Assembly (NCBI RefSeq): GCF_016907735.1
Contig: NZ_JAFBCP010000001.1
Location: forward strand, 1,674,001 to 1,738,000
Direction: 5' to 3'
DNA: 64,000 bases
DNA from: Brevibacterium paucivorans
GTDB lineage: Bacteria > Actinomycetota > Actinomycetes > Actinomycetales > Brevibacteriaceae
The notes below the pieces were generated by a model, which was not told the DNA's origin, ran no database searches, and saw only the letters and a list, made by a program, of their open reading frames with translations. The position numbers were made by a program, and so were the translations under genes. Positions 14,627 to 25,036 of this stretch are shown one piece after another (positions within the stretch are counted from its first letter, which is position 1; every line of letters begins with the position of its first letter).

Positions 14627-14648
14627 ACCAACCACGAGGAGGAACCCA

Positions 14649-15842
14649 GTGGCAAAGGCTAGTTTCGACAGGACTAAGCCGCACGTCAACATCGGTACCA
14701 TTGGTCACGTTGACCACGGTAAGACGACTCTGACCGCGGCAATTACCAAGGTTCTGGCTGACAAGTACCCCGACCTCAACGAGGCACGGGCATTCGACCA
14801 GGTTGACAACGCTCCAGAAGAAAAAGAGCGCGGTATTACCATCAACGTTTCACACGTTGAATACCAGACCGAAAAGCGTCACTACGCACACGTTGACGCC
14901 CCTGGTCACGCCGACTACATCAAAAACATGATTACCGGTGCGGCACAGATGGACGGTGCGATCCTTGTGGTTGCAGCTACCGACGGTCCTATGCCGCAGA
15001 CCCGTGAGCACGTTCTCTTGGCTCGCCAGGTTGGTGTGCCTTACATCGTTGTCGCACTGAACAAGTCCGACATGGTTGACGATGAAGAACTGCTCGAACT
15101 GGTTGAAATGGAAGTTCGTGAACTTCTGTCCAGCCAGGAATTCGATGGTGACGACGCACCTGTTATCCGCGTTTCCGCTCTCAAGGCTCTTGAAGGCGAA
15201 GCTGAATGGGTCAAGTCGGTTGAAGACCTCATGGAGGCAGTCGACGAAAACGTTCCTGAACCAGAGCGCGACATCGACAAGCCATTCCTGATGCCAGTTG
15301 AAGACGTCTTCACGATTACCGGCCGTGGAACCGTTGTTACCGGTCGTGTTGAGCGCGGTGTGCTTCTGCCTAACGAAGAGATCGAAATCGTTGGTATCAA
15401 GCCACAGTCGTCCAAGACCACCGTTACGGCTATCGAAATGTTCCGTAAGACCCTTCCTGACGCACGTGCAGGTGAAAACGTGGGTCTGCTTCTCCGCGGT
15501 ACCAAGCGTGACGAAGTTGAACGTGGACAGGTTATCGTGAAGCCGGGGTCAATCACCCCGCACACCAACTTCGAAGGACAGGTCTACATCCTGGCCAAGG
15601 ACGAAGGTGGACGTCACAACCCGTTCTACTCCAACTACCGTCCTCAGTTCTACTTCCGTACCACGGACGTGACCGGTGTTATCACCCTTCCAGAAGGAAC
15701 CGAAATGGTTATGCCTGGAGACAACACCGACATGTCGGTTGAGCTGATTCAGCCAATCGCTATGGAAGAAGGACTCCGCTTCGCTATCCGTGAAGGTGGA
15801 CGTACCGTTGGTGCTGGTCGAGTAACCAAGATCACCAAGTAA
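14649..15842 (+). CDS. tuf: Elongation factor Tu
   Basis: EF-Tu (397 residues) delivers aminoacyl-tRNA to the ribosome as a GTP complex. The GTG start at 14649 has the strong site GAGGAGGAA. GTPase motifs are GHVDHGKTT (19-27), DAPGHADY (G3, the actinobacterial form of DCPGH) and NKSDMVDD (G4). Domains II and III are complete to the C-terminal VGAGRVTKI. It is the last gene of the str operon and is closed by a UUCG-loop terminator. Confidence 0.97.
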   Translation: MAKASFDRTKPHVNIGTIGHVDHGKTTLTAAITKVLADKYPDLNEARAFDQVDNAPEEKERGITINVSHVEYQTEKRHYAHVDAPGHADYIKNMITGAAQMDGAILVVAATDGPMPQTREHVLLARQVGVPYIVVALNKSDMVDDEELLELVEMEVRELLSSQEFDGDDAPVIRVSALKALEGEAEWVKSVEDLMEAVDENVPEPERDIDKPFLMPVEDVFTITGRGTVVTGRVERGVLLPNEEIEIVGIKPQSSKTTVTAIEMFRKTLPDARAGENVGLLLRGTKRDEVERGQVIVKPGSITPHTNFEGQVYILAKDEGGRHNPFYSNYRPQFYFRTTDVTGVITLPEGTEMVMPGDNTDMSVELIQPIAMEEGLRFAIREGGRTVGAGRVTKITK

Positions 15843-15853
15843 TTTCTTCACTC

Positions 15854-15896
15854 AAACGCTCCGCAGCCTTCGGGTTGCGGAGCGTTTGTGTTTTGT
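15854..15896 (+). terminator. tuf terminator with UUCG tetraloop
   Basis: A 15-bp stem, AAACGCTCCGCAGCC (15854-15868) against 15873-15887 with one G-T pair, is capped by TTCG and followed by GTGTTTTGTT. The C(UUCG)G cap is an exceptionally stable tetraloop. It ends the str operon before the S10 leader. Confidence 0.9.
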
Positions 15897-16235
15897 TGAA
15901 GCGAGTTGTCGGGGCAGCGGTTACCCGCGGGCTCCAGCAGTCAATGAGCTGCTGAATTTGCATGCCTTTGGTTGCGTATGACAAGATAGACAAGTTGCAA
16001 TTTTGGGCCACGACCCCTGCACTGCGCTGAGGCGCGAACGGCTCAAGACTCCGGGACGAATCTATGAGGTTCAATCAACCGGCAACATAATGAATGGAAA
16101 CGTGAAATTTTGTCCGCGAGGACAAGACGACACGCCCGACCTCGGGGGTCGGTCACGCTCAGCTGGCGCAGACCGCGCGATCCGCAAGGACCGTGGTTGA
16201 TGGCCAGGAAAACCGACAGATGGAGAAACGACGCC
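15897..16235 (+). promoter_or_regulatory. S10 operon promoter region and structured leader
   Basis: The 339 bases from the tuf terminator to rpsJ must hold the S10 promoter, but no hexamer pair is convincing. Two hairpins are clear: TTGTCC-GCGA-GGACAA (16110-16125, a GNRA tetraloop) and CCGACC-TCGGG-GGTCGG (16136-16152). In E. coli ribosomal protein L4 controls this operon through its leader. A similar role here is only suggested by position. Confidence 0.35.
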
Positions 16236-16544
16236 ATGGCGGGACAGAAGATCCGCATCCGGCTCAAGTCGTACGACCACGCAGTCATCGACAATGCAGC
16301 ACGCAAGATTGTCGACACAGTGACTCGCGCTGGCGCTACGGTTGTGGGCCCCGTGCCGTTGCCGACCGAAAAAAACGTGTACTGCGTTATCCGGTCGCCA
16401 CACAAGTACAAGGACAGTCGCGAACACTTTGAGATGCGCACTCACAAGCGTCTCATCGACATTGTTGACCCAACACCAAAAGCCATCGACTCGCTCATGC
16501 ACATCGACTTGGCTGACGACGTCAACATCGAGATCAAGCTCTAA
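16236..16544 (+). CDS. rpsJ: 30S ribosomal protein S10
   Basis: S10 (102 residues, the normal length) is a head protein of the 30S subunit and the NusE partner in antitermination. The start at 16236 gives [15 protein letters not shown], the conserved N-terminus, with GGAG 10 nt upstream; the frame is open further upstream but nothing there is conserved. It is the first gene of the S10 operon, with rplC 14 bp downstream. Confidence 0.97.
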   Translation: MAGQKIRIRLKSYDHAVIDNAARKIVDTVTRAGATVVGPVPLPTEKNVYCVIRSPHKYKDSREHFEMRTHKRLIDIVDPTPKAIDSLMHIDLADDVNIEIKL

Positions 16545-16558
16545 GGGAGGGACTAGAA

Positions 16559-17233
16559 ATGGCTAACACCCGTTCTAAGGCCCTTCCGACAACACTCAAC
16601 GTCAAGGGCTTGATGGGAACCAAACTCGGCATGACCCAGGTCTGGGATGAAAACAACAACCTGGTGCCAGTGACCGTGATTTCGGCTTCCTCAAACGTAG
16701 TAACACAGATTCGTAACGAAGAAGTTGACGGCTACAGCGCCGTTCAGATTGGTTACGGCGAGATCGACCCACGCAAGGTCAACAAGCCTGCAAAGGGTCA
16801 CTTCGAGAAGGCCGGCGTTGCACCGCGCCGTCACCTCGTTGAACTTCGCACCGCAGACGCTGGCGAATACGAACTCGGACAGGAACTTTCCACCGAAGTT
16901 TTCGAAGCTGGCATCAAGGTAGACGTGACAGCAAACACCAAGGGTAAGGGTTTTGCCGGTGTTATGAAGCGTCACGGATTCGGTGGTGTGGGAGCTTCGC
17001 ACGGTCAGCACCGTAACCACCGCAAGCCCGGCTCGATTGGTGGAGCTGCCACCCCGGGTCGCGTTTTCAAAGGTATGCGCATGGCCGGACGCATGGGTAA
17101 CGTGCGCCACACCACGCAGAACCTGACTATCCACTCAATTGACTCCGAAAACAACCTGCTCCTCATTAAGGGTGCAGTGCCCGGACCAAAGGGTGCAGTT
17201 GTTCTCGTTCGCTCTGCTGCGAAGGGGGCCTGA
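16559..17233 (+). CDS. rplC: 50S ribosomal protein L3
   Basis: L3 (224 residues) is an early-assembly 50S protein near the peptidyl transferase centre. Family motifs are [12 protein letters not shown] near the N-terminus and the basic loop [19 protein letters not shown]. It carries about 15 extra residues ([13 protein letters not shown]) before the usual start; the ATG at 16559 has GGGAGGG at good spacing, so the longer form is kept. It is second in the S10 operon. Confidence 0.96.
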   Translation: MANTRSKALPTTLNVKGLMGTKLGMTQVWDENNNLVPVTVISASSNVVTQIRNEEVDGYSAVQIGYGEIDPRKVNKPAKGHFEKAGVAPRRHLVELRTADAGEYELGQELSTEVFEAGIKVDVTANTKGKGFAGVMKRHGFGGVGASHGQHRNHRKPGSIGGAATPGRVFKGMRMAGRMGNVRHTTQNLTIHSIDSENNLLLIKGAVPGPKGAVVLVRSAAKGA

Positions 17234-17239
17234 GTTTAA

Positions 17240-17911
17240 ATGTCTGAAAACCTAACCGTTGACATTCTTGACGCAAAGGGCAAGAAAGCTGGTTCAGCTG
17301 AACTGCCTGCGTCTATCTTTGACCAGAAGACCAACGTTCCGTTGATCCACCAGGTTGTCGTTGCACAGCTTGCTGCTTCACGTCAGGGAACCCACAAGGC
17401 AAAGACCCGCTCCGAAGTACGCGGTGGTGGACGTAAGCCATACCGCCAGAAGGGTACGGGTAACGCACGCCAGGGGTCGATCCGTGCACCTCAGTACGCA
17501 GGTGGTGGAATCGTACACGGTCCAGTGCCACGCGACTACTCGCAGCGCACACCTAAGAAGATGAAGGCCGCTGCTCTGCGCGGTGCTCTTTCTGACCGTG
17601 CTCGTATGGGCCAGGTATTTGTCGTTAAGAACCTGATCGACTCGGACGTTCCTTCAACGAAGGCAGCGCGCCAGGCTCTCGAAGCTCTTTCGGACCGCGC
17701 GCACAAGCTGGTTGTGACGGAACGCGAAGACAGCGTCACCGCGCTGTCCGTGCGTAACCTGCCAACCGTGCACGTGCTTACCTTCGATCAGCTCAACACC
17801 TACGACGTGCTCATGGCTGACGACATTGTGTTCACCGAAGCAGCTCTGAACAGCTTCCTTGAATCCGCACGTGGCGCTAAAGCTGGCGAAGCTCAGGAGG
17901 TTGCAAAGTGA
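17240..17911 (+). CDS. rplD: 50S ribosomal protein L4
   Basis: L4 (223 residues) lines the polypeptide exit tunnel; in E. coli it also represses its own operon. The conserved segment [20 protein letters not shown] and the later [16 protein letters not shown] region (here [16 protein letters not shown]) are present. The ATG comes 7 bp after the rplC stop. Its last codons overlap the GTG of rplW by 4 nt, so translation is probably coupled. Confidence 0.96.
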   Translation: MSENLTVDILDAKGKKAGSAELPASIFDQKTNVPLIHQVVVAQLAASRQGTHKAKTRSEVRGGGRKPYRQKGTGNARQGSIRAPQYAGGGIVHGPVPRDYSQRTPKKMKAAALRGALSDRARMGQVFVVKNLIDSDVPSTKAARQALEALSDRAHKLVVTEREDSVTALSVRNLPTVHVLTFDQLNTYDVLMADDIVFTEAALNSFLESARGAKAGEAQEVAK

Positions 17912-18207
17912 GCGTAAAGATCAAAGACCCACGCGATGTCATCATCGCGCCGGTAGTTTCGGAAAAGACGTACGGTCTCATGGACGAAGGTAAGTACACC
18001 TTCCTCGTGAACCCACGTTCGAACAAGACTGAAATCAAGTACGCAATCGAATCCATCTTCGACGTGAAGGTAGCTTCCGTGAACACCTTGAACCGTCAGG
18101 GTAAGCGCACACGCACCCGCGCCGGATGGGGCAAGCGCAAAGACACCAAGCGTGCAATCGTTGCCCTGAAAGAAGGATCGATCGACATTTTCGGCGGATC
18201 GCTCTAA
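17908..18207 (+). CDS. rplW: 50S ribosomal protein L23
   Basis: L23 (99 residues) sits at the tunnel exit and is the docking site for trigger factor and SRP. The GTG start lies in a GTGA overlap with the rplD stop, with AGGAGG just upstream. The family pattern [20 protein letters not shown] and the loop [19 protein letters not shown] are both clear. Confidence 0.96.
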   Translation: MSVKIKDPRDVIIAPVVSEKTYGLMDEGKYTFLVNPRSNKTEIKYAIESIFDVKVASVNTLNRQGKRTRTRAGWGKRKDTKRAIVALKEGSIDIFGGSL

Positions 18208-18237
18208 GCGATTCTCCTTGAAGAAGGAATAGGACTC

Positions 18238-19074
18238 ATGGGAATCCGTAAGTACAAGCCGACGACCCCGGGCCGCCGTGGCTCCTCGGTCGCCGACTTT
18301 GTCGAAGTGACCCGGTCTACGCCGGAAAAGTCACTGCTCCGCCCTCTTCCAAAGAAGGGTGGTCGTAACAGCCAGGGCCGTATCACGACTCGTCACCACG
18401 GTGGTGGACACAAGCGCCAGTACCGCGTGATCGACTTCCGTCGTCACGACAAGGACGGTGTCGTCGCTAAGGTCGCACACATCGAATATGACCCTAACCG
18501 CACAGCTCGAATCGCACTTCTGCACTACGTAGATGGCGAAAAGCGCTACATCATTGCGCCTAACAAGCTGAAGCAGGGAGACCGTGTCGAAGCTGGTATT
18601 GACGCAGACATCAAGCCAGGTAACAACCTGCCACTGCGCAACATCCCAGTTGGTACCGTGATCCACGCTGTTGAACTCCGTCCTGGTGGTGGCGCCAAGA
18701 TCGGTCGCTCAGCCGGAACTTCGGTTCAGCTTGTCGCACGTTTTGGTCGTTACGCTCAGTTGCGTATGCCTTCAGGCGAAATCCGTAACGTCGACGCTCG
18801 TTGCCGTGCAACCGTTGGCGAAGTTGGAAACGCCGAGCAGACCAACATCAGCTGGGGTAAGGCTGGACGTATGCGCTGGAAGGGCGTTCGTCCAACCGTC
18901 CGCGGTGTTGTTATGAACCCGATCGACCACCCACACGGTGGTGGTGAAGGTCGTACCTCAGGTGGTCGCCACCCGGTCAGCCCCTGGGGTCAGAAAGAAG
19001 GACGCACACGTCGTCCGAAGAAGGAAAGCGACAAGTACATTGTGCGTCGTCGTCGTACTGGCAAGAAGCGTTGA
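18238..19074 (+). CDS. rplB: 50S ribosomal protein L2
   Basis: L2 (278 residues) is needed for subunit association and peptidyl transfer. It starts with [15 protein letters not shown], preceded by GAAGAAGGA. The invariant C-terminal region has [18 protein letters not shown] with the functionally important histidine, followed by HPVSPWGQ. Length is normal. It lies 30 bp after rplW and 15 bp before rpsS. Confidence 0.97.
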   Translation: MGIRKYKPTTPGRRGSSVADFVEVTRSTPEKSLLRPLPKKGGRNSQGRITTRHHGGGHKRQYRVIDFRRHDKDGVVAKVAHIEYDPNRTARIALLHYVDGEKRYIIAPNKLKQGDRVEAGIDADIKPGNNLPLRNIPVGTVIHAVELRPGGGAKIGRSAGTSVQLVARFGRYAQLRMPSGEIRNVDARCRATVGEVGNAEQTNISWGKAGRMRWKGVRPTVRGVVMNPIDHPHGGGEGRTSGGRHPVSPWGQKEGRTRRPKKESDKYIVRRRRTGKKR

Positions 19075-19089
19075 TAGGGAGCCTCAGAC

Positions 19090-19371
19090 ATGCCTCGTAG
19101 CTTGAAGAAGGGCCCCTTCGTAGACGAGCACCTCTACAAGAAGGTTGCTGCTCAGAACGAAAAGGGCACCAAGAATGTAATCAAGACTTGGTCCCGTCGC
19201 TCGATGATCGTCCCAGACTTCCTGGGTCACACGATCGCCGTGCACGACGGACGCAAGCACGTACCGGTGTTCATCACCGAATCTATGGTCGGGCACAAGC
19301 TCGGCGAATTTGCCCCCACGCGGACGTTCCGCGGCCACGACAAGGATGACCGTAAGGGTCGTCGCCGCTAA
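19090..19371 (+). CDS. rpsS: 30S ribosomal protein S19
   Basis: S19 (93 residues) forms a head complex with S13 at the A-site finger. The conserved N-terminus [15 protein letters not shown] and the central [20 protein letters not shown] with HVPVFITE are complete. The ribosome binding site is AGGGAGCC. Confidence 0.97.
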   Translation: MPRSLKKGPFVDEHLYKKVAAQNEKGTKNVIKTWSRRSMIVPDFLGHTIAVHDGRKHVPVFITESMVGHKLGEFAPTRTFRGHDKDDRKGRRR

Positions 19372-19408
19372 GGCGACCGGCTCCTAAGGTCTAAGAAAGA
19401 AGGAAACG

Positions 19409-19783
19409 ATGGAAGCCAAGGCGAAAGCGCGCTACCTGCGTGTTACGCCCCAGAAGGCTCGGCGTGTCGTTGACCTCGTTCGTGGTCAGCAGGCAACCGA
19501 AGCCCTCGCGGTGCTGAAATTTGCTGAACAGTCAGCGTCAGAGCCGGTGTACAAACTGATCGCCTCCGGTGTTGCTAACGCACGCGTTCTTGCAGACAAG
19601 AACGGCGAAGCATTCAACGAAGACGACCTGTACATTTCGGAAATCTACGTTGATGAAGGTCCCACTATGAAGCGTTTTAGGCCACGTGCCCAGGGCCGTG
19701 CCTTCCGCATCAACAAGCGCACCAGCCACATCACTGTGGTGCTGTCTGACGAACAGGGCGCTTCACGAAAGGAGAACGCCTGA
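19409..19783 (+). CDS. rplV: 50S ribosomal protein L22
   Basis: L22 (124 residues) lines the exit tunnel; its beta-hairpin ([19 protein letters not shown]) is a classical macrolide-resistance site and is intact here. The start [20 protein letters not shown] is typical of actinobacteria, with AAGAAAGAAGGAAAC upstream. The stop overlaps the rpsC start by one base. Confidence 0.97.
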   Translation: MEAKAKARYLRVTPQKARRVVDLVRGQQATEALAVLKFAEQSASEPVYKLIASGVANARVLADKNGEAFNEDDLYISEIYVDEGPTMKRFRPRAQGRAFRINKRTSHITVVLSDEQGASRKENA

Positions 19784-20589
19784 TGGGTCAGAAAATTAAC
19801 CCCAACGGGTTCCGTTTGGGAATTACCACCGACCACAAGTCAAAGTGGTTCACGGACTCCAACAAGCGCGGTCAGCGTTACGCAGACTTCGTAGGAGAAG
19901 ACGTTCGTATCCGTGAAATGCTCCAGAACAACCTGGAACGTGCTGGTCTTTCCCGCGTAAACATCGAACGTACCCGTGACCGTGTGCGTGTGGACATCCA
20001 CACCGCTCGTCCCGGTATCGTAATTGGTCGCCGAGGTGCGGAAGCCGACCGTCTGCGCGGTCAGCTTGAGAAGCTCACCGGCAAGCAGATCCAGCTAAAC
20101 ATTCTGGAAGTAAAGAACCCAGAGATCGATGCTCAGCTCGTTGCTCAGGGTGTTGCTGAGCAGCTCGCAAGCCGTGTGGCATTCCGCCGCGCGATGCGTA
20201 AAGCTATCCAGTCCGCACAGCGTGCAGGTGCCAAGGGTATCCGTGTGCAGTGCTCGGGCCGTTTGGGTGGCGCTGAAATGAGCCGTTCCGAGTTCTACCG
20301 TGAAGGTCGTGTGCCACTGCACACCCTGCGTGCAAACATCGACTACGGCTTCTACGAAGCACACACCACTTTCGGTCGCATTGGTGTCAAGGTCTGGATC
20401 TACAAGGGTGACCTGACAGACAAGGAACTGGCTGCACAGGAAGCCGCACAGCCAAGTGGTCGTGGACCACGCGGCGGTGGACGTGGCCGAGGCCGTGGTG
20501 GCCGTGGACGCGGAGGCGACCGTGGTGGACGCCAGCAACAGAATGACAACAAGACCGAAGCAAAGGCTTCGGCAGGATCGGAGGGCTGA
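19783..20589 (+). CDS. rpsC: 30S ribosomal protein S3 with RGG-rich tail
   Basis: S3 (268 residues) forms part of the mRNA entry channel. The N-terminal and KH domains are standard ([29 protein letters not shown]). After the conserved core, about residues 222-268 form a Gly/Arg tail with many RG, GRG and RGG steps, then a Q/N and K/E/A end. E. coli S3 has 233 residues, so the tail is extra; tails here are known in actinobacteria but vary. The ATG overlaps the rplV stop (TGATG). Confidence 0.96.
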   Translation: MGQKINPNGFRLGITTDHKSKWFTDSNKRGQRYADFVGEDVRIREMLQNNLERAGLSRVNIERTRDRVRVDIHTARPGIVIGRRGAEADRLRGQLEKLTGKQIQLNILEVKNPEIDAQLVAQGVAEQLASRVAFRRAMRKAIQSAQRAGAKGIRVQCSGRLGGAEMSRSEFYREGRVPLHTLRANIDYGFYEAHTTFGRIGVKVWIYKGDLTDKELAAQEAAQPSGRGPRGGGRGRGRGGRGRGGDRGGRQQQNDNKTEAKASAGSEG

Positions 20590-20592
20590 CCC

Positions 20593-21009
20593 GTGCTGAT
20601 CCCACGTCGTGTTAAGTACCGCAAGCAGCACCACCCAAAGCGTCGCGGTCTGGCAAAAGGTGGTACCGAAATCGCATTCGGTGACTGGGGTATCCAGGCT
20701 CTCGAACCTGCGTACGTGACCAACCGTCAGATCGAAGCCGCACGTATTGCAATGACCCGTCACATCAAGCGTGGCGGTAAGGTCTGGATCAACATTTACC
20801 CAGACCGTCCACTGACCAAGAAGCCTGCTGAAACCCGCATGGGTTCCGGTAAGGGTTCACCTGAATGGTGGGTTGCAAACGTTAAGCCTGGTCGTGTTCT
20901 TTTCGAACTCGCCGGTGTGAGTGAAGAGGTGGCACGCGAAGCTCTTCGCCTCGCAACCCACAAGCTGCCACTTAAGGCTCGTATTATTTCTCGTGAAGGT
21001 GGTGAGTGA
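20593..21009 (+). CDS. rplP: 50S ribosomal protein L16
   Basis: L16 (138 residues) helps position the A-site tRNA. The GTG start at 20593 has GGAGGG about 8 nt upstream and gives [19 protein letters not shown]. The conserved [18 protein letters not shown] and [14 protein letters not shown] motifs are present. rpmC starts just past its stop. Confidence 0.97.
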   Translation: MLIPRRVKYRKQHHPKRRGLAKGGTEIAFGDWGIQALEPAYVTNRQIEAARIAMTRHIKRGGKVWINIYPDRPLTKKPAETRMGSGKGSPEWWVANVKPGRVLFELAGVSEEVAREALRLATHKLPLKARIISREGGE

Positions 21010-21011
21010 CC

Positions 21012-21263
21012 ATGGCAGTAGGTTCAAAGGACCTCTCAATGGACGTCCTCGACGGCTATGACAACGACCGCCTCGTCGAGGAACTCAAGAAGGCTAAGGC
21101 CGAACTTTTCAACCTGCGTTTCCAGTCCGCTACCGGCCAGCTGGAAAGCCACGGTCGCCTCAAGGCCGTACGCCGTGACATCGCGCGTATCTACACGGTC
21201 CTTCGCGAGCGTGAGCTGCAGATCCGCACCAACCCGGCCGACGCAAAGGAAGAGGGTAAGTGA
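21012..21263 (+). CDS. rpmC: 50S ribosomal protein L29
   Basis: L29 (83 residues from the ATG at 21012) is a small tunnel-exit protein that contacts L23. A GTG at 21006, overlapping the rplP stop, is possible, but GGTGAG (21001-21006) is better spaced for the ATG. The core [20 protein letters not shown] and [20 protein letters not shown] are the family signature. It is slightly long at both ends, as usual in actinobacteria. Confidence 0.93.
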   Translation: MAVGSKDLSMDVLDGYDNDRLVEELKKAKAELFNLRFQSATGQLESHGRLKAVRRDIARIYTVLRERELQIRTNPADAKEEGK

Positions 21264-21547
21264 TGGCTGAGCAGAACGAAACGCCAGAAGTTGTCGAACG
21301 TAACAGTCGCCGGACTATGCGTGGCTACGTGGTTTCTGACAAAATGGACAAGACCATTGTCGTAGAAGTCGAAGACCGCAAGAAGCACCGCCTGTACGGC
21401 AAAGTGATGCGTACGACCTCGAAATACAAGGTTCACGACGAGATCAACACCGCTGGTGTGGGTGACCTCGTTCGTATCGTCGAAACCCGCCCGCTTTCGG
21501 CAACAAAGCGCTTTAGGTTGCTCGAGATCATCGAGCGCGCCAAGTAA
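21263..21547 (+). CDS. rpsQ: 30S ribosomal protein S17
   Basis: S17 (94 residues) is a primary 16S rRNA binder. The ATG at 21263 overlaps the rpmC stop (TGATG); the preceding GTG at 21260 is in frame but less likely. The conserved [19 protein letters not shown] and the C-terminal [17 protein letters not shown] are intact. It is the last gene of the S10 operon, and a long inverted repeat follows at the same boundary as in E. coli. Confidence 0.95.
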   Translation: MAEQNETPEVVERNSRRTMRGYVVSDKMDKTIVVEVEDRKKHRLYGKVMRTTSKYKVHDEINTAGVGDLVRIVETRPLSATKRFRLLEIIERAK

Positions 21548-21559
21548 GCACTTTTACAA

Positions 21560-21625
21560 CACCTCGGTCCCTCCCGGTCCCAGCTTTTCCAGGCTGGCTA
21601 CCGGGACCCGAGGTGCGGGCATTTT
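21560..21625 (+). terminator. S10/spc boundary hairpin built from inverted CACCTCGG
   Basis: A long imperfect stem-loop between rpsQ and rplN. The outer arms are CACCTCGG (21560-21567) with CCGAGGTG (21608-21615). Further inward are CCCGGT (21573-21578) with ACCGGG (21600-21605) and CCAGC (21580-21584) with GCTGG (21593-21597). ATTTTGTC follows. It probably ends or attenuates S10 transcription. The outer arms are an inverted pair of the over-represented octamer of this window. Confidence 0.6.
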
Positions 21626-21684
21626 GTCAATAACCGTTCCGTCAGGCTCATTACGAGAACCGACGAGACGACAGGAGAGAATCA

Positions 21685-22053
21685 GTGATTCAGCAGGAGT
21701 CGCGACTCAAAGTCGCTGACAACACGGGTGCGAAGGAAATCCTCGCAATCCGCATCCTCGGAGGATCTGGGCGTCGTTACGCGGGCATCGGTGACACCAT
21801 CGTTGCAACCGTGAAGGACGCTATCCCCGGTGGAAATGTCAAGAAGGGCGATGTTGTCAAGGCAGTAGTCGTCCGCACACGTAAGGAACGCCGTCGTCCA
21901 GACGGCTCATACATCAGCTTCGACGAAAACGCAGCCGTCATTCTGAAGAACGACGGCGAGCCTCGTGGAACACGTATCTTTGGGCCAGTTGGCCGCGAAC
22001 TTCGCGACAAGAAGTTCATGAAGATCGTTTCGCTTGCTCCGGAGGTGTTGTGA
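21685..22053 (+). CDS. rplN: 50S ribosomal protein L14
   Basis: L14 (122 residues) lies at the subunit interface. The GTG start at 21685 follows [30 protein letters not shown] and the central [20 protein letters not shown] identify the family. It is the first gene of the spc operon. A weak promoter candidate is TTGTCA at 21624-21629 with TCATTA at 21648-21653. Confidence 0.97.
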   Translation: MIQQESRLKVADNTGAKEILAIRILGGSGRRYAGIGDTIVATVKDAIPGGNVKKGDVVKAVVVRTRKERRRPDGSYISFDENAAVILKNDGEPRGTRIFGPVGRELRDKKFMKIVSLAPEVL

Positions 22054-22055
22054 GT

Positions 22056-22421
22056 ATGCCGAAGATGTACATCAAGAAGGGTGACCTGGTTCAGGTTATT
22101 TCCGGTGCACGCCAGTCCCGCGGTGGAGACCGTGGCAAGCAGGGCAAGGTTCTCAAGGTTTTCCCTGAGCAGAACCGCGTTCTGGTAGAAGGCGTCAACC
22201 GCGTCACCAAGCACAAGAAGCCAGCACAGACCGCAACCGGCGCTACCGCTGGTGGAATCGAAATCCAGGAAGCACCGATTCACGCGTCGAACGTCATGCT
22301 CGTTGACCCTAAGGACAACAAGCCGACTCGCGTGGGCTTCCGCGAAGAGAAGGTCGAGCGCGACGGTCGCACCAAGACTGTTCGCATCCGCTACTCACGT
22401 CGTACTGGGGAGGACATCTGA
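22056..22421 (+). CDS. rplX: 50S ribosomal protein L24
   Basis: L24 (121 residues) is an assembly initiator of the 50S subunit with a KOW motif ([20 protein letters not shown]). The ATG at 22056 is preferred over the GTG at 22050 because GGAGGTG (22041-22047) is 8 nt from the ATG and only 2 nt from the GTG. It overlaps rplE by one base. Confidence 0.95.
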   Translation: MPKMYIKKGDLVQVISGARQSRGGDRGKQGKVLKVFPEQNRVLVEGVNRVTKHKKPAQTATGATAGGIEIQEAPIHASNVMLVDPKDNKPTRVGFREEKVERDGRTKTVRIRYSRRTGEDI

Positions 22422-22993
22422 TGACAGAAGCAACTGTGTCAAGCCGTCCGTTGCCACGTCTGAAGCAGGTGTACCGCGACGAAATCGTCCAGAAACTTCA
22501 GGACGAATTCTCGTACGCAAACCCCATGCAGGTTCCAACGCTCACCAAGGTTGTTGTCAACATGGGTGTTGGAGACGCGGCACGTGACTCGAAGCTCATC
22601 GAAGGTGCGATCCGTGACCTCACCATGATCACGGGTCAGAAGCCTGTTGTGACTCGCGCCAAGAAGTCGATCGCGCAGTTCAAGCTGCGTGAAGGACAGC
22701 CCATCGGTGCTCACGTAACCATGCGTGGAGCTCGGATGTGGGAATTCCTGGACCGCGTAGTTTCGCTGGCCCTGCCACGTATTCGTGACTTCCGCGGTCT
22801 TTCGGACCGCCAGTTCGATGGAAACGGTAACTACACGTTCGGTCTGACCGAACAGTCGATGTTCCATGAAATCGATCAGGACTCAATCGACCGCGTTCGT
22901 GGTATGGACATCACCGTCGTAACCACAGCAAAGAACGACGACGAGGGCCGTGCGTTGCTTAAGCACCTCGGCTTCCCCTTCAAAGCAAACTGA
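22421..22993 (+). CDS. rplE: 50S ribosomal protein L5
   Basis: L5 (190 residues) binds 5S rRNA and the P-site tRNA. The conserved [32 protein letters not shown] and [19 protein letters not shown] segments are all visible. The ATG overlaps the rplX stop (TGATGA). In most actinobacteria a zinc-type S14 gene follows; here the next 66 bases contain no gene and rpsH comes directly. Confidence 0.97.
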   Translation: MTEATVSSRPLPRLKQVYRDEIVQKLQDEFSYANPMQVPTLTKVVVNMGVGDAARDSKLIEGAIRDLTMITGQKPVVTRAKKSIAQFKLREGQPIGAHVTMRGARMWEFLDRVVSLALPRIRDFRGLSDRQFDGNGNYTFGLTEQSMFHEIDQDSIDRVRGMDITVVTTAKNDDEGRALLKHLGFPFKAN

Positions 22994-23059
22994 ACTACTA
23001 CGTTGTAGGTCTGCGCGTTCACACGCGTAGAAACCCCAACGAGGAAGGGCACAAGCCCA

Positions 23060-23458
23060 ATGACAATGACCGATCCGATCGCAGACATGTTGACACGTCT
23101 GCGTAACGCAAACTCGGCGTACCACGAGGACGTCAGCATGCCTTACAGCAAGCTGAAGTCAAACATCGCCGAAATTCTTAAGGCTGAAGGTTACATCGCT
23201 GACTACCGCGTCGAAGACGCTCAGGTTGGAAAGAGCCTCCAGCTCGACCTCAAGTTTGGTCCGAACCGTGAACGTTCGATTGCCGGTATCAAGCGTGTTT
23301 CGAAGCCAGGTCTTCGTGTGTACGCAAAGAGCACCGCACTTCCTAAGGTCCTCGGTGGACTTGGAATCGCAATCCTGTCAACGTCCTCGGGCCTCTTGAC
23401 TGACAAGCAAGCCGCAAAGAAGGGCGTGGGTGGGGAAGTCCTCGCCTACGTTTGGTAG
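23060..23458 (+). CDS. rpsH: 30S ribosomal protein S8
   Basis: S8 (132 residues) binds the central domain of 16S rRNA and in E. coli represses the spc operon. The ATG at 23060 has GAGGAAGGG 10 nt upstream. [15 protein letters not shown] and the C-terminal [20 protein letters not shown] with GEVLAYVW are canonical. It follows rplE directly, since no S14 gene lies between them. Confidence 0.97.
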   Translation: MTMTDPIADMLTRLRNANSAYHEDVSMPYSKLKSNIAEILKAEGYIADYRVEDAQVGKSLQLDLKFGPNRERSIAGIKRVSKPGLRVYAKSTALPKVLGGLGIAILSTSSGLLTDKQAAKKGVGGEVLAYVW

Positions 23459-23475
23459 GAAAGGAGAGAAAGCAG

Positions 23476-24012
23476 ATGTCACGTATTGGCAAACGGCCCA
23501 TCTCCGTTCCGTCCGGCGTCGAGGTGAAGATTGACGGCCAGAACGTCTCGGTTAAGGGACCTAAGGGTGAACTCGCGCTCACTGTGGCTGAACCAATCAA
23601 GGTCAGCTTGGATGACGCTGAGATCACTGTGAGCCGTCCTGACGACGAGCGGGAAAACCGTTCGTTGCACGGTCTTACTCGTTCCCTGATCCAGAACAAC
23701 ATCGTTGGTGTCACGGAAGGTTACTCAAAGAACCTCGAAATCGTTGGTACCGGTTACCGTGTTCAGGCTAAGGGTAAGAACCTGGAGTTCAATCTGGGTT
23801 ACAGCCACTCGATCACCGTCGAACCACCTGCAGGTATCGAATTCAAGGTTGACGGCCAGACCAAGCTGAGCGTCAACGGAATCGACAAGCAGCTGGTTGG
23901 CGAGGTTGCGGCTAACATCCGTAAGTTGCGTAAGCCTGAACCGTACAAGGGTAAGGGAATCCGCTACGCCGGCGAAGTTGTTCGCCGCAAGGTTGGAAAG
24001 GCTGGTAAGTAA
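23476..24012 (+). CDS. rplF: 50S ribosomal protein L6
   Basis: L6 (178 residues) lies near the sarcin-ricin loop. The ATG at 23476 gives [15 protein letters not shown] and has AAGGAGAG 7 nt upstream; the frame is open to 23452, overlapping rpsH, but that extension is not conserved. The C-terminal [20 protein letters not shown] is the family signature. Confidence 0.97.
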   Translation: MSRIGKRPISVPSGVEVKIDGQNVSVKGPKGELALTVAEPIKVSLDDAEITVSRPDDERENRSLHGLTRSLIQNNIVGVTEGYSKNLEIVGTGYRVQAKGKNLEFNLGYSHSITVEPPAGIEFKVDGQTKLSVNGIDKQLVGEVAANIRKLRKPEPYKGKGIRYAGEVVRRKVGKAGK

Positions 24013-24014
24013 CC

Positions 24015-24395
24015 ATGGCCTTTGGAAAGAAGCAAAGCTATGGCAAGGGCAAGGCTGCTGCGCGTGCCCGTCGCCACAACCGTCTGCGCAAATCTGTGTC
24101 GGGTACCGCTGTGCGTCCACGTCTTTCCGTGACGCGTTCGGCACGCCACATGTTTGTTCAGGTTATCGACGATGTCGAAGGCAAGACCCTCGCATCTGCT
24201 TCCACCATGGAAGCTGACGTGCGTGCGATGTCCGAGGACAAGACCGCTAAGGCGCGCAAGGTAGGCGAGCTCGTCGCTGAACGCTCCAAGGCCGCCGGCA
24301 TCGAAGCTGTTGTGTTCGACCGTGGTGGTAACGCTTACCACGGACGTGTCGCAGCAGTTGCTGAAGGTGCACGTGAAGGAGGGCTGAACCTGTGA
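24015..24395 (+). CDS. rplR: 50S ribosomal protein L18
   Basis: L18 (126 residues) binds 5S rRNA with L5. [20 protein letters not shown] and the C-terminal [20 protein letters not shown] with AREGGLNL are typical. It starts 2 bp after rplF, and its stop overlaps the GTG of rpsE by 3 nt. Confidence 0.96.
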   Translation: MAFGKKQSYGKGKAAARARRHNRLRKSVSGTAVRPRLSVTRSARHMFVQVIDDVEGKTLASASTMEADVRAMSEDKTAKARKVGELVAERSKAAGIEAVVFDRGGNAYHGRVAAVAEGAREGGLNL

Positions 24396-25036
24396 GCGAA
24401 GAAAACAAGAATCAGCAAGCACAGGCTGAGCAGAACAACAAGTCTGACGAACGCGGTCGCGGCCGAGGTCGTGGCGAAGGTGGCGGACGTCGCGGTAACC
24501 GTGGCGACCGTGACGACAAGAACCAGTTCATCGAGCACGTTGTCACCATTAACCGTGTGTCCAAGGTTGTGAAGGGTGGACGTCGTTTCTCCTTCACGGC
24601 TCTTGTGGTCGTCGGTGATGGCGATGGCATGGTTGGTGTTGGCTACGGCAAGGCGAAGGAAGTTCCTGCCGCTATCGCTAAGGGTGTTGAGGAAGCGAAG
24701 AAGAACTTCTTCCGCGTGCCTCGCATCCAGAAGACCATTCCTCACCCTGTTCAGGGTGAAGACGCTGCCGGTGTAGTTCTGTTGCGCCCTGCGGCTCCTG
24801 GTACCGGTGTTATCGCCGGTGGTCCTGTCCGCGCGGTCCTCGACTGTGTCGGTATCCACGACATTCTGTCCAAGTCGCTGGGTTCGGCTAACGCGATCAA
24901 CATTGTTCACGCAACGATTGCGGCTCTGAAGCAGCTGGAACGTCCTGAGGAAGTTGCTGCTCGTCGTGGCCTGCCTGTTGACGAGGTTGCTCCTCACGCC
25001 CTGCTTGTTGCGGCGCAGAAGGGAGCTGCTTCCTAA
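24392..25036 (+). CDS. rpsE: 30S ribosomal protein S5 with RG-rich N-terminus
   Basis: S5 (214 residues) helps form the mRNA entry site and affects fidelity. The GTG at 24392 overlaps the rplR stop. The first about 45 residues are a hydrophilic Q/N then Gly/Arg segment ([20 protein letters not shown]), extra to E. coli S5 (167 residues). The core then begins at [20 protein letters not shown]. Together with the RGG tail of S3 it places two basic disordered arms near the mRNA channel. Confidence 0.95.
   Translation: MSEENKNQQAQAEQNNKSDERGRGRGRGEGGGRRGNRGDRDDKNQFIEHVVTINRVSKVVKGGRRFSFTALVVVGDGDGMVGVGYGKAKEVPAAIAKGVEEAKKNFFRVPRIQKTIPHPVQGEDAAGVVLLRPAAPGTGVIAGGPVRAVLDCVGIHDILSKSLGSANAINIVHATIAALKQLERPEEVAARRGLPVDEVAPHALLVAAQKGAAS

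Noticed and set aside
16110..16235. N-terminal extension of S10
   Set aside because: Not conserved; the ATG at 16236 gives the exact family length and N-terminus.
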